Shown: piece by piece, positions 41,932 through 51,855 of the stretch
How positions within the stretch are numbered: position 1 is the stretch's first letter
Layout of the letters: every line of letters begins with the position of its first letter
Assembly: GCA_947456955.1 (NCBI GenBank)
Contig: CANGTQ010000002.1
Location: forward strand, 124,001 to 188,000
Direction: 5' to 3'
Source: Flavobacteriaceae bacterium
GTDB lineage: Bacteria; Bacteroidota; Bacteroidia; Flavobacteriales; Flavobacteriaceae
DNA length: 64,000 nucleotides
The notes under the pieces: model-generated
What the model was told of the DNA's origin: nothing
Databases searched by the model: none
The model's input: only the letters and a program-made list of their open reading frames with translations
Position numbers and translations under genes: made by a program

Positions 41932-43449
41932 CTACAATAATGAAGTTCCAGTCATCACGGCTGGTTTTTCAATTCCCATTAATTCTAGTATGGTAGGAGC
42001 AAGGTCGCCTAAAACACCACTGTTAATAGTTGTTAAATCTTTATCTACTAAGATTATTGGCACCGGATTCGTCGTATGAGCTGTATTCGGACTTCCATCC
42101 GGATTTATCATCGTTTCACAATTGCCATGGTCTGCTATTATGAGGGTAGTATAATTATTTTCCAGTGCAGCTTCAACCACTTCTTTAACACATTTGTCAA
42201 CCGCTTCACAAGCTTTGATTGCTGCAGCCATAACGCCAGTATGTCCAACCATATCGCCGTTGGCAAAGTTCAAACAAACGAAATCCACTTTTCCTTCTTT
42301 AAGCTCAGGAACTAAAGCGTCTTTAAGTTCAAAAGCACTCATTTCGGGTTGCAAATCGTAGGTAGCCACTTTTGGAGAGTTTCTCAAGATGCGAGTTTCG
42401 CCATGAAAAGGTTGTTCTCTTCCGCCGGAGAAAAAAAATGTAACATGAGGATATTTCTCAGTTTCAGCAATGCGGATTTGTGTTTTGTTGTGTTTTTCTA
42501 ATACTTCGCCAAGTGTTTCTGTAATGTTGTCTTTGTCATAGACTACGTGAACATTTTGATAGGTATCATTGTAATTGGTCATCGTAACATAATACAAATT
42601 CAATTTGTGCATAGTATGTTCGTGAAAATCTTTTTGTGATAAAGCTTCAGTTAATTCACGACCTCTATCTGTTCTGAAGTTAAAGAAAATTACGACATCA
42701 TCATTCTGAATTGTAGCAATTGGTTTGTCATCTTTATCAACTACAGTTAACGGATGAATAAATTCATCAGTAACATTATTGGCATAACTTTCGGCGATGC
42801 TGTCAGCCAAATTTACAGTGTGTTTTCCAATGCCATTTACTATTAAATCGTAAGCTAATTTTACTCGTTCCCAACGTTTGTCTCTGTCCATTGCGTAATA
42901 ACGGCCTACAACAGAAGCAATTTTAACGGTTGAATTTTTAATGTAATTTTCTAAATCCCCAATGTATTTTTTCCCTGATTTTGGATCCACATCGCGGCCA
43001 TCTGTAAAAGCATGAATAAAGACTTTTTCCAGACCAAAATCCTGCGAAACATCAATCAAACTGCGAAGATGTGATGTATGCGAATGTACGCCACCATCAG
43101 AAACTAAACCAAGTAAATGAACTGCTTTGTTATTATCCTTAGCATATTGAAAGGCGTCAATCAAAGGTTGTTCTTTGCTCATGGTTTTATGGGCAACGGC
43201 CAAATTGATTTTGGCTAAATCTTGATAAACAATTCTACCCGCACCAAGGTTCATGTGGCCAACTTCCGAATTCCCCATTTGTCCTTCGGGTAAACCAACG
43301 TTTAGGCCATCAGTTCTGAGTTGTGCGTTTGGATATTTTTTGTACAAACTATTTATAAACGGAACATTGGCATTGTCTATGGCGGAAACTTTTGGGTCTG
43401 GCGATTTGCCCCATCCGTCCAATATCATTAAGATTACTTTTTTGTTCAT
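41932..43449 (-). CDS. gpmI: 2,3-bisphosphoglycerate-independent phosphoglycerate mutase
   Basis: A 505-residue alkaline-phosphatase-superfamily enzyme that interconverts 3- and 2-phosphoglycerate using manganese. The N-terminal metal motif is MILDGWG (8-14) and the phosphorylated serine is S61 in MGNSEVGHMNLGAGR. Other blocks are FTDGRDVDPKS, GRYYAMDRDKRWER, FNFRTDRGRELT, and the C-terminal metal site IIADHGNCETM followed by AHTTNPVP. The length is typical. It follows the DUF5916 gene by 39 bases and precedes the T9SS type B gene by 5 bases. Confidence 0.97.
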   Translation of the reverse strand: MNKKVILMILDGWGKSPDPKVSAIDNANVPFINSLYKKYPNAQLRTDGLNVGLPEGQMGNSEVGHMNLGAGRIVYQDLAKINLAVAHKTMSKEQPLIDAFQYAKDNNKAVHLLGLVSDGGVHSHTSHLRSLIDVSQDFGLEKVFIHAFTDGRDVDPKSGKKYIGDLENYIKNSTVKIASVVGRYYAMDRDKRWERVKLAYDLIVNGIGKHTVNLADSIAESYANNVTDEFIHPLTVVDKDDKPIATIQNDDVVIFFNFRTDRGRELTEALSQKDFHEHTMHKLNLYYVTMTNYNDTYQNVHVVYDKDNITETLGEVLEKHNKTQIRIAETEKYPHVTFFFSGGREQPFHGETRILRNSPKVATYDLQPEMSAFELKDALVPELKEGKVDFVCLNFANGDMVGHTGVMAAAIKACEAVDKCVKEVVEAALENNYTTLIIADHGNCETMINPDGSPNTAHTTNPVPIILVDKDLTTINSGVLGDLAPTILELMGIEKPAVMTGTSLL

Positions 43450-43488
43450 TGAGAATATTTTTTCAAAGATAAATCTAAAATACTAGTT

Positions 43489-45951
43489 TTAGAAATGTAT
43501 TCGTTCTTTAGGTTTAGTGAACGACTTGACAAATCGCGAATTTTTTACCGAATTGTAATCAATAAAATAGCGAACACTTATCGAAAAAATATGATTTAAA
43601 TTTCTCTCATTGATTACATCATTAAAATTGGAATTAAATTCTCTTGAGAATTCTCGGTTCAACACACTAGCATTATTTCTATACAAGACAGTTACTTGAC
43701 TTCCAGGCGTAAACCACCACACGTAAGAAAAGTCTAAATTCCAAAGGCTTAAATTTCTATTTCGGTTTGTGGTAAAATCATTGTTAGGCAATAAACTTCC
43801 ATCATTTTGGAGCGTAAGAATATTTTCGTTTATAACATAGGACCAGTAATGACGAAGATTAAGATTAAAATTCATCGTTTCATTAATCGAATATTTGCCT
43901 TGTATTGTGTTCTCGAAGGTTACGCGTCTTCTACGAGCAAAAATCGTATTTTCGTTTTCATTAAATGATATTCGACCTACATCATTATTCGTTCGATCAA
44001 ATAAAAAACTATATACCAACGAAAATTGATCATTGAAACGATAACGGGGAACAATATTAAAACCATAATTAATCCAATCTTTTTCAAAAAACTTCGTGAA
44101 ATATGGGTTTAAATCGATGGCGAATTTTCTATTATAGTTGGATGAAAAGTAAAACCAAGAAGCAAACATACCAGGATAAATCACAAATTTTCCTTCATCA
44201 TAGGCGAGAGGTTCATAGGCATCAGCAATTTTGAATGGTCGCGCGCGCATACCCATACCAAAGTAATCATTTTTTTTGGTAGTAAAGTCAAGGCTTAATC
44301 TCGTGTTGTTTTGTTGTAATCTTCCTGATCGATTATCAAATTCAATATAATTATTAGCATTAATACTAAAGGTGTTAAATAGTTTGCTAGGATTTAAAAT
44401 ACGATAACTCCCATTAAGATAAGCAGAATGATAATTTGTTTGGAAAATAATACCCAAATCGTTATTGTCAAAATAACGAGAAACATATTGACCTCCAGCA
44501 TTAATGCGGTATTTTCCTTTGGTTTTACCAAAATTAAAGTAACTATTGATTCCTTTTCTATCTTCTAAGTTTGGAATTTCATTTACATAGCTGTATTTAA
44601 AATCTCCTGAAATATTGTATGAATTAGATTTTGTATTTAAATCCCAAGCCAATGCAGATACATTGGCATCTCTAAAGGTTCCTTCTCGAATTACATTAGT
44701 ATTAATAAATGCTATTGAAGAATTTTTTCTAAAACGTTGGTCAAGCACTATTACATTGTAGTTTGTAAAAGGTGCTATTTTTAGTAATCTGATACTACCT
44801 GTATCTTCATTTTTAACTGTCACACTTGTGTTTTCTGTGGCAGCATTTAAAAAGCCAATACCCAAGCCATTTTTAGTTCTTCCTGATATTTTTGCAGCAT
44901 TAATTAATCGAATAGCGCCAAGATTGTCTACTACCGTTTCATTTTCTTCAACTTCAAATGAAGGTACTTCTCCAATTCGCCTTGAATAAAGAAGATTTCC
45001 TTTATTAAATAGATCGGTTCCTTCGGTAAAAAATGGTCGATTCTCTGTAAATTGTTGCTCAAAAGCCGTAAGATTTAATATAACATTATCAAAACGTACT
45101 TGACCAAAATCAGGAACTAAAATAGCATCTAGGGTGAATGCGTCATTTATTCCATACTTTATATCCAATCCGCCTCGTACTTCGCCAATTGTTTTTTGAG
45201 AAGCGTTTCCGGTTAAATAAGTTGAAGCATAAGGAATTAAAAATAATCGAGTTGGAGTTTTTATATTCTCAATTCCCTCAAGTATTCCGGCTTGATTGGC
45301 TTCGTTATTGATGTTATTATTGATTAAGTTCCAAGAAAATTGTTGTCTGTCTCGTATGATTTCTCTATAAAAATTTAAACCCCAAGTTTGTTTTACATTT
45401 GTAGGAAACCGTAAAGCGGCATAAGGAATTTTCATTTCAACTACCCAACCTGTTTCGGTAATTGCTGTTCGACTATCCCAAATGGCATCCCAAGAAAAAT
45501 CTTCGCCATTATTTTCGGTATACACGCAATCCATTTGTACACCAGCAGCACTAACAAAAAAGCGAAACTCTTGTTGACCATCATTATAACCGTTTAATTG
45601 AACGCCAAAATGATCGGCAGTCACAAAATTGTCTCTTAACGTTAATTCTTTTCCAATTTTTAAAGGTTCATTATCATACAAACTAGCAGCAATATAAAGT
45701 GCTTCATTAGTGTATATCACTTTAACTTCAGATTTTCTTTCGGGTTTTTCGGGTTTTCCGTTATCTGGATTATTCATCAGAAAATCAGTTGCGATTTCAG
45801 CATTTTTCCAAGACGCTTCATCAAACTTTCCGTCGATTATTATTTTTTCTGTAGTGGATTTAGTATGCAGTGTTTTTTTTGGATTTTGACCAAACATCTT
45901 GCTTGTAATAAGCAAAATTATGCAAATGAAGTAGCATGAATATTTGGGCAT
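43489..45951 (-). CDS. DUF5916 protein with CBM9-like N-terminal domain
   Basis: An 820-residue exported protein. The signal peptide (1-21, ending MFGQ) is followed by a carbohydrate-binding family 9-like domain of about 30-235, starting KIIIDGKFDEASWKNAEIATDF split by the usual Trp, and containing DHFGVQLNGYNDGQQEFRFF. The remaining 580 residues are beta-rich DUF5916, likely an outer-membrane barrel, with repeated Arg/Asn/Tyr strands up to the end. Members are common in Bacteroidota and of unknown function, perhaps polysaccharide-linked. It heads a unit with gpmI and the T9SS type B gene. Confidence 0.83.
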   Translation of the reverse strand: MPKYSCYFICIILLITSKMFGQNPKKTLHTKSTTEKIIIDGKFDEASWKNAEIATDFLMNNPDNGKPEKPERKSEVKVIYTNEALYIAASLYDNEPLKIGKELTLRDNFVTADHFGVQLNGYNDGQQEFRFFVSAAGVQMDCVYTENNGEDFSWDAIWDSRTAITETGWVVEMKIPYAALRFPTNVKQTWGLNFYREIIRDRQQFSWNLINNNINNEANQAGILEGIENIKTPTRLFLIPYASTYLTGNASQKTIGEVRGGLDIKYGINDAFTLDAILVPDFGQVRFDNVILNLTAFEQQFTENRPFFTEGTDLFNKGNLLYSRRIGEVPSFEVEENETVVDNLGAIRLINAAKISGRTKNGLGIGFLNAATENTSVTVKNEDTGSIRLLKIAPFTNYNVIVLDQRFRKNSSIAFINTNVIREGTFRDANVSALAWDLNTKSNSYNISGDFKYSYVNEIPNLEDRKGINSYFNFGKTKGKYRINAGGQYVSRYFDNNDLGIIFQTNYHSAYLNGSYRILNPSKLFNTFSINANNYIEFDNRSGRLQQNNTRLSLDFTTKKNDYFGMGMRARPFKIADAYEPLAYDEGKFVIYPGMFASWFYFSSNYNRKFAIDLNPYFTKFFEKDWINYGFNIVPRYRFNDQFSLVYSFLFDRTNNDVGRISFNENENTIFARRRRVTFENTIQGKYSINETMNFNLNLRHYWSYVINENILTLQNDGSLLPNNDFTTNRNRNLSLWNLDFSYVWWFTPGSQVTVLYRNNASVLNREFSREFNSNFNDVINERNLNHIFSISVRYFIDYNSVKNSRFVKSFTKPKERIHF

Positions 45952-46097
45952 TTGAATTGAGGTTAGTCAAACAAAAGTAAATAATTTAATCAAAAATGCA
46001 ACTTTTGGAATTAATAAAATCATTCATCTACAACAAGTTAAAAAATTAAGTTTAGCTTAAAAAAAACTGAAATGTTTTTATTTTTCAATTTTTAGTA

Positions 46098-46105
46098 TAT
46101 GTTTG
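46098..46105 (+). promoter_or_regulatory. Putative -7 element of the L,D-transpeptidase gene
   Basis: TATGTTTG fits TAnnTTTG and lies 36 bases before the ATG. No clear -33 TTG was found. Confidence 0.4.
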
Positions 46106-46141
46106 TAACACCAAATCTAAGTCTTAAACCTATTATCATCA

Positions 46142-46849
46142 ATGAATTATAAGTATTTTCCTTTGTTTTTTATTGTTCTGTTGATGTCTTTTACCAATCT
46201 TCCGAACAAATCAAACTCCGCTAAAATTAATAGTAAAACAGAAACTAATTCTGTTTCAAAAAATGTGTCTATTTACAATCAATTAGATGCAAACTCTTTT
46301 GTTTTGCCTAGTTTTGATTGTTTCAATTTAGCTTTGGATGGATTTCATTTGTTAAAAGAAAAAGGGCTTGTTCAAAAAAATATCATAACTGTCATTGATT
46401 TTAGTTTGTCTTCAAACACGAAACGTCTTTGGGTAATTGATTTAGAAAAAAATATTGTTTTGTTCCAAACTTTAGTAGCTCATGGTAGAAATACCGGTGA
46501 AGAATTTGCAAAAGAATTTTCTAACCAAGCAGAATCTTTTAAAAGCAGCATCGGGTTTTATGCCACTGGCGAAATTTATGACGGTAAGCATGGAAAGTCT
46601 TTAAAATTAGATGGACTTGAAAAAGGATTAAATGATAAAGCGAGAGAAAGAGCAGTTGTAATTCATGGTGCAGATTATGTTTCGGAAACGTTTATCAAGC
46701 AAAATAAGAGATTAGGTAGAAGTCAGGGTTGTCCTGCCATTCCTGTTGAGATGAACGCAAAAATTATCAATGTGATAAAGGACAAATCTTGTTTATTTAT
46801 ATACCATCCCTCTTTAGCTAAAGAAATACTTTCACGATTATCAGCTTAA
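46142..46849 (+). CDS. Murein L,D-transpeptidase catalytic domain family protein
   Basis: A 235-residue exported protein with an N-terminal hydrophobic segment (3-20). Catalytic-domain blocks are VIDFSLSSNTKRLWVIDLEKN (in two overlapping parts), VAHGRNTGEEFAKEFSN, HGADYVSE and SQGCPAIPVEMN, where Cys197 is the expected nucleophile. This fits the YkuD-like PF13645 family, which forms or edits L,D cross-links in peptidoglycan. It acts in the periplasm. It is monocistronic and upstream of the tRNA-Gly gene, with no obvious terminator in the intervening 150 bases. Confidence 0.85.
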   Translation: MNYKYFPLFFIVLLMSFTNLPNKSNSAKINSKTETNSVSKNVSIYNQLDANSFVLPSFDCFNLALDGFHLLKEKGLVQKNIITVIDFSLSSNTKRLWVIDLEKNIVLFQTLVAHGRNTGEEFAKEFSNQAESFKSSIGFYATGEIYDGKHGKSLKLDGLEKGLNDKARERAVVIHGADYVSETFIKQNKRLGRSQGCPAIPVEMNAKIINVIKDKSCLFIYHPSLAKEILSRLSA

Positions 46850-46953
46850 ATTTTTTGCCCAAAAAAATGTTTTTCCAACATTTTCATTACAAGTAACTTA
46901 CAAAGTTGAGTTCTATTGATTTTATATTCAAAAATCTTTTTTTAAAAAAAAAC

Positions 46954-46985
46954 TTGCATCAAAAGGATGTTATTCTATATATTTG
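46954..46985 (+). promoter_or_regulatory. Promoter of tRNA-Gly (TCC)
   Basis: TTG (46954-46956) and TATATTTG (46978-46985) are spaced by 21 bases, within the Flavobacterium consensus. The tRNA starts 11 bases after the -7 box. Confidence 0.72.
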
Positions 46986-46995
46986 CAGTCGCATT

Positions 46996-47068
<73 letters not shown>

Positions 47069-47070
47069 CT

Positions 47071-47105
47071 AAAATCCTAAATCGAAAGATTTGGGATTTT
47101 TTTAT
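47071..47105 (+). terminator. Terminator of tRNA-Gly (TCC)
   Basis: A 13-bp stem (47071-47083 with 47088-47100, one G-T pair) closes a GAAA tetraloop and is followed by T5. It overlaps the 3' end of the convergent pepE gene. Confidence 0.88.
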
Positions 47106-47812
47106 TTCCCCAAAAACGATAAGTCAGTTTCAGATAGTATTTCTTCAGGATTCTGATTCTGTTTAAACAACCTTGCCGATAAGTCTCCTTTTAATATTAT
47201 TTTGGAACCGGTTACTTCTAACCAGCTTCCTTCTCGTAATCCTAAAACAGGAGTTTCATTAAAAGCATGAAATTCTTTAATTCTAGTTTCTCGTGTTTCG
47301 CCCATATGTTTACTTTGCAAATCAGCGTCGAGATAATGGGGGTTTAAATTGAAAGGGATTAATCCTAAGGTTTTAAAACTTGGAGGATAGATGATAGGCA
47401 TATCATTTGTGGTTTGCATGGTCAATCCGGCAATATTGCTCCCTGCACTTGACCCAAGATAGGGCGTTCCGTTTTCAATAACTTTTGCCAGTACTTCCAT
47501 CACCTTGTTTTGATATAACTGGGTCACCAATAAAAAAGTATTTCCACCGCCTATGAAAATTCCTTGAGCATTATTAATCGCTTCTATTGGATTTTCAAAT
47601 TCATGTAACCCTTTTATGTTTTTATTTATTTTGATGAAAGCCGAACGAACAGTAGTTGTATAATCATCATGCGAAATTCCGCCGGGACGGGCATACGGAA
47701 TAAAAAGTATGTCATCACACTCTTTGAAGTGACTTTCTAAAGTAGGCAATAAATATTCCAAATAGTTTCCACCATGAATGGTTGACGTACTGGCGAGGAT
47801 CATTTTCTTCAT
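47102..47812 (-). CDS. pepE: Dipeptidase E (peptidase S51 family)
   Basis: A 236-residue cytoplasmic serine peptidase that cleaves N-terminal aspartyl dipeptides. The nucleophile motif is YLGSSAGSNIAG (Ser122). A second block, TNDMPIIYPPSFKTLGLIPFNLNPHYLD, carries the family His region and is given here as adjacent parts. LGLREGSWLEV lies near the C-terminus. The start at 47812 has a nearby alternative Met at codon 4. It converges with the tRNA-Gly terminator and is divergent from the regulatory-like-domain gene at 47896; a small palindrome TCTTTTAACAAAAGA lies between them. Confidence 0.9.
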   Translation of the reverse strand: MKKMILASTSTIHGGNYLEYLLPTLESHFKECDDILFIPYARPGGISHDDYTTTVRSAFIKINKNIKGLHEFENPIEAINNAQGIFIGGGNTFLLVTQLYQNKVMEVLAKVIENGTPYLGSSAGSNIAGLTMQTTNDMPIIYPPSFKTLGLIPFNLNPHYLDADLQSKHMGETRETRIKEFHAFNETPVLGLREGSWLEVTGSKIILKGDLSARLFKQNQNPEEILSETDLSFLGK

Positions 47813-47895
47813 TAGTATTGAATTGTTTCTTTTAACAAAAGATTATATACTTTTAGTAATCTATACTGCTATTTTTACATCGTAAAATTAGAATA

Positions 47896-48654
47896 ATGAA
47901 GTTATTTAAAAGTATAATTATATTTTTATTTTTTGCTCAAAGTTTTGCTCAAACAACAACGCTAACTTTGCTAAAAGGGAAAATAACTTCCCAAATCAAA
48001 GAACTGAACGATGTTTATGTTGACAATTTGCGTTCAGAATCAACTACAACGACAGATAATAATAGTAGCTTTTCAATGTTTGTAAAAGTGGGCGACACCC
48101 TGCAGTTTTCGGGTTTGCAAATAGTAACTAAAAAAGCAGTCATAACTGAAAATGATATAACCAAACAGCTTTATGTAGTAAGTTTAGAAGCAAAAGTTAA
48201 TCTGCTAGATGAAGTAGAAATAAAAAAATATAGGAATATCAATGCAGTGTCGTTGGGAATATTACAAAGGCCGGCAAAAGTATATACACCGGCAGAACGC
48301 AGGTTAAAAACAGCCTCCGATTTAGACCCAACGGCAAGTGTGGGATTAATGGCCGGAGGTTCAATAGGATTGGATCCGATATTGAATGCTATTTCGGGAA
48401 GAACCGCTATGTTGAAGAAAGAACTGAAGATTGAGAAGAAAGAATACCTGCTAAAAAAAATAGAGTATATGTTCAAGGAAGAATACTTTTTGGAAAACCT
48501 AAAAATCCCAAAAGAGTATCTTCGAGGTTTTTGGTATTATGCTGTTGAAGACCAAAAATTAGAAGAGGCGCTGAATGCCAAGAAAAAAATGATGGCTCGA
48601 TTTATCTTTTCGGATTTAGCAACTAAATATTTGGAATTATTAACTACAAAATAA
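47896..48654 (+). CDS. Exported protein with carboxypeptidase regulatory-like domain
   Basis: A 252-residue protein with a signal peptide (1-18, ending SFAQ). Residues about 25-95 look like a carboxypeptidase-regulatory-like beta-sandwich (LKGKITSQIKELNDVYV, then FVKVGDTLQFSGLQ), the domain that begins many Bacteroidota outer-membrane proteins. The remainder is helical and charged, without a plug or barrel. I know similar genes next to M1 peptidase genes in Flavobacterium but no function. It is followed at 22 bases by the DUF6702 gene and then by the M1 peptidase, suggesting one unit. Confidence 0.75.
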   Translation: MKLFKSIIIFLFFAQSFAQTTTLTLLKGKITSQIKELNDVYVDNLRSESTTTTDNNSSFSMFVKVGDTLQFSGLQIVTKKAVITENDITKQLYVVSLEAKVNLLDEVEIKKYRNINAVSLGILQRPAKVYTPAERRLKTASDLDPTASVGLMAGGSIGLDPILNAISGRTAMLKKELKIEKKEYLLKKIEYMFKEEYFLENLKIPKEYLRGFWYYAVEDQKLEEALNAKKKMMARFIFSDLATKYLELLTTK

Positions 48655-48676
48655 TTAGTTTTATCACTTTTAAAGA

Positions 48677-49177
48677 ATGAAAAGAACTTTTAAATTCACT
48701 TTTTTTATATTAATCTTTCTATTGCTGACTTCTGCGAGCTCTCATCGTTTTTACACTGCAATTTTTCAAATTAATTATGTTCCTCAAAAGAAAATGGTAC
48801 AAATAACTACTCGTATTTTTATTGATGATTTTAACGATGCTTTAAAAAAACAATATCAAAAAACCACTTTTTTAGGAACTGATAAAGAAACGCAAGACGA
48901 TATTAATTTGATGAAAAAGTACTTATCAGAAAAATTAAAATTAACAGTTAACGGTAAATTTGAAACTTTGAATTATTTGAGCAAAGAGGAAGAGAATAAT
49001 GTTCTTATTTGTTATTTTAAGATTAATGATGTTCTAAAATTAAAATCTCTTAAAATTGAAAATTCTATTCTCACAGAAGTTCATCCGGAACAGCAAAATA
49101 TAATACAGTTTAACGATAATGGATCTAAAAGCAGTCTTCTTTTGTCTGGTAAAACAACTAAAGGAATGTTAAAATAA
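48677..49177 (+). CDS. DUF6702 family exported protein
   Basis: A 166-residue protein with an N-terminal hydrophobic signal (4-20) followed by SSHRFYTAIFQINY. The block MVQITTRIFIDDFNDALKKQY and the beta-rich C-terminus (VHPEQQNIIQFND) match the DUF6702 pattern as I remember it. Family members are often wrongly labelled peptidase E in older annotations. It is likely periplasmic, of unknown function. It is the middle gene of a three-gene unit ending with an M1 peptidase, which may hint at a shared envelope role. Confidence 0.75.
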   Translation: MKRTFKFTFFILIFLLLTSASSHRFYTAIFQINYVPQKKMVQITTRIFIDDFNDALKKQYQKTTFLGTDKETQDDINLMKKYLSEKLKLTVNGKFETLNYLSKEEENNVLICYFKINDVLKLKSLKIENSILTEVHPEQQNIIQFNDNGSKSSLLLSGKTTKGMLK

Positions 49178-49237
49178 TTTTCTAAATATTATATCCATAA
49201 AAATAATTTTATTTTTACTACCTAAAATCTCTAGTTA

Positions 49238-51487
49238 ATGAAATTAACAACTACCTTTTTTTCTTTTTTATTTTTTATCACAGTAAGTTTTACTCAAGCT
49301 CAAGAAGCAACTAAAACTGCAAAAACCGAGGAACGAAATCCTGATAAATTCAAACAAATGTATGATTTGTTTGCAACACCCAATATGTATCGTACAGCTT
49401 CTGGTGCACCCGGACCAGAATATTATCAGCAACAAGCTGATTATAAAATTGACATTGAGTTAGACGACAAAAACCAAAAATTGTACGGTACTGAGACCAT
49501 TACCTATACGAATAACGCCAAAGAATCACTAGACTATTTATGGCTACAATTAGATCAAAATGAAAAAGCAAGAAATTCTAATTCTCCTTTGGTTGAAAGT
49601 AATAAAATAGATCCCGTTTTTTCAGCGCAATCATTCTCAAGAAAATATTTAGAGGAAGATTTTGATGGTGGTTTTAAAATTGAATATGTAAAAGATTCTC
49701 AAGGGAAAGTAATGCAATATACCGTGAATCAAACAATGATGCGAATAGAATTGCCAGAGGTTTTAAAGTTTGGAGAGAAAATTTCTTTTTCGATAAAATG
49801 GTGGTATAACATCAATAATTATACAATAGATGGTGGACGATCGGGTTACGAACATTTTGAAAAAGATGGAAATAATCTTTATGTCATTGCACAGTTTTAT
49901 CCAAGAATGGCGGTGTATAATGATGTAGAAGGTTGGCAAAACATGCAGTTTTGGGGTTATGGTGAGTTTGCTTTGCCTTTTGGTAATTTTGAAGTTAACA
50001 TTACAGTACCTGCAGATCATATTCTAGAAGCTACAGGCACATTACTCAATCGTAGCGAAGTGTTTACACCAGAACAATTGAAACGGTACAAATTAGCGGA
50101 ACAATCTTTTGACAAACCAGTAATAGTGGTTACTCAGGCAGAAGCAGAAGCTAGAGAAAAAGGATTTTCAACAGCAAAAAAAACGTGGAAATTTAGAGCA
50201 GAAAATGTTCGTGATTTTGGAATTTCTACTTCAAGAAAATTTATTTATGATGCAATGGCTGTTAAAACAGGAAATACTACAGCAATGGCAATTTCTTTGT
50301 ACCCAAAAGAAGGAAATCCGCTTTGGGAAGAATATTCAACACGAATTGTAGCGCATACTTTAAAGAGCTATTCAAGTTTTACTTTTGATTATCCCTATCC
50401 AAAAGCTATTTCTATCAATGCTAGAGACCAAGGAATGGAATACCCTATGATTTGTTGGAATTTTGGACGTCCTGATGAAAACGGAAAGTATACAGACCAA
50501 ACAAAATACGGAATGCTGGGAGTGATTTGTCACGAAATTGGACATAACTATTTTCCTATGATCGTAAATTCAGATGAGCGTCAGTGGACTTGGATGGATG
50601 AAGGATTAAATAGTTTTTTAGAATATTTAGCTGAAATTTCTTTTGACCCTAATTTTCCAACTCGAAAAGGACCAGCAAAAAATATTGTTCCTTATATGAG
50701 TGGTGATCAAAAAGGGTTAGAGCCTATAATGACCAACTCGGAAAGTATTCGTCAGTTTGGGAACAATGCTTATGGGAAACCTGCAACAGCATTGAATATT
50801 CTTCGTGAAACTATTATGGGACATGAGTTATTTGATTACGCTTTCAAAACCTATTCTAATCGTTGGAAATTCAAACACCCTACACCAGAAGATTTTTTCA
50901 GAACAATGGAAGATGCTTCTGCAGTAGATTTAGATTGGTTTTGGCGTGGTTGGTTTTACACAACCGATTATAATGATATAGGAATTAAAGAAGTAAATAA
51001 ATATTTTGTAAGTAACGAGCCATCAAAAGAAGTCGCTGATTTTCTTAAGAAAAGACGTCGCCGTGATTCTAAACAAGGCCCAATGGTATATATGATTGCC
51101 GAAGGAAGTGAAGATTTTAAACCAGAAATGAATAAACCGTTTAAGATTGTTGATTATAAAGTTTTAGATGAATTTGTAAATCAGAATTTTTCAGAAGAAG
51201 AAAAGAAAAAATTAAACGAGCCAAAGTTTTTTTATCAAGTGACATTTAACAAGCCAGGCGGTTTAGTGATGCCGATTATTGTAGAACTCACTTTTGAAGA
51301 TGGAACAACTGAAAACCACTATTTTCCGGCTCAAATATGGAGAATGAACGACCAAGAAGTGAACAGAACTTTTGCCACTAAAAAAGCTATTATTAAAATT
51401 CAAATCGATCCAAAATTAGAAACAGCTGATATTGATACTACAAATAATTCGTGGCCAAAAACTACCGAAAAATCAAAATTTGACTAA
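49238..51487 (+). CDS. M1 family metallopeptidase
   Basis: A 749-residue exported zinc aminopeptidase-like protein. A signal peptide (1-21, ending TQAQ) leads into the N-terminal beta domain with YKIDIELDDKNQKLYGTETITY. The catalytic zinc site is HEIGH (residues 432-436) with a second Glu near 455 in WTWMDEGLNSF. The usual GxMEN exopeptidase motif is replaced by QGMEYPMICW, so the substrate preference may differ. A C-terminal beta/linker domain follows. It acts in the periplasm or at the outer surface. It is third in the unit starting at 47896. Confidence 0.92.
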   Translation: MKLTTTFFSFLFFITVSFTQAQEATKTAKTEERNPDKFKQMYDLFATPNMYRTASGAPGPEYYQQQADYKIDIELDDKNQKLYGTETITYTNNAKESLDYLWLQLDQNEKARNSNSPLVESNKIDPVFSAQSFSRKYLEEDFDGGFKIEYVKDSQGKVMQYTVNQTMMRIELPEVLKFGEKISFSIKWWYNINNYTIDGGRSGYEHFEKDGNNLYVIAQFYPRMAVYNDVEGWQNMQFWGYGEFALPFGNFEVNITVPADHILEATGTLLNRSEVFTPEQLKRYKLAEQSFDKPVIVVTQAEAEAREKGFSTAKKTWKFRAENVRDFGISTSRKFIYDAMAVKTGNTTAMAISLYPKEGNPLWEEYSTRIVAHTLKSYSSFTFDYPYPKAISINARDQGMEYPMICWNFGRPDENGKYTDQTKYGMLGVICHEIGHNYFPMIVNSDERQWTWMDEGLNSFLEYLAEISFDPNFPTRKGPAKNIVPYMSGDQKGLEPIMTNSESIRQFGNNAYGKPATALNILRETIMGHELFDYAFKTYSNRWKFKHPTPEDFFRTMEDASAVDLDWFWRGWFYTTDYNDIGIKEVNKYFVSNEPSKEVADFLKKRRRRDSKQGPMVYMIAEGSEDFKPEMNKPFKIVDYKVLDEFVNQNFSEEEKKKLNEPKFFYQVTFNKPGGLVMPIIVELTFEDGTTENHYFPAQIWRMNDQEVNRTFATKKAIIKIQIDPKLETADIDTTNNSWPKTTEKSKFD

Positions 51488-51531
51488 CAGAACTTTGTAA
51501 CTTTGCAACTCATTCAGAAAAATTAGAAACT

Positions 51532-51855
51532 ATGTTTGGAATTGGTGGTGGCGAATTAATCCTTATTATTTTCATAGCATTAATGCTTTTTGGTTCCGAT
51601 AAAATACCGGAAATAGCAAGAGCGATGGGAAAAGGAATGGCACAATTAAAAAATGCTACAAACGAAATAAAAAGCGAAATCCAAAAAGGTGCTGAAGCTA
51701 ATGGAATTGATACTTCTATGAAAGAATTGACTTCAACGTTTTCGGATGAGGTTGAAAAAGTGAAATCAAATTTAGATTCAAATATGCTTCCAGAGGTTAC
51801 CAAAGTAAAGGAAGATATTGAGAATTTAACTGGGCCAATTAAAAGACAGCTCTAA
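51532..51855 (+). CDS. tatA: Sec-independent (Tat) translocase subunit TatA/TatB
   Basis: A 107-residue protein with the TatA/B layout. A short membrane helix at 6-21 (GGELILIIFIALMLFG) is followed by the hinge SDKIPEIARAMGKGMAQLKNATNEI, given as its two parts, then a charged amphipathic helix and acidic tail. It contributes to the pore for folded proteins at the inner membrane. Whether it acts as TatA or TatB cannot be told from length alone; tatC is not in the window. It overlaps the PAP2 gene by one base (TAATG), so the two are coupled. Confidence 0.88.
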   Translation: MFGIGGGELILIIFIALMLFGSDKIPEIARAMGKGMAQLKNATNEIKSEIQKGAEANGIDTSMKELTSTFSDEVEKVKSNLDSNMLPEVTKVKEDIENLTGPIKRQL

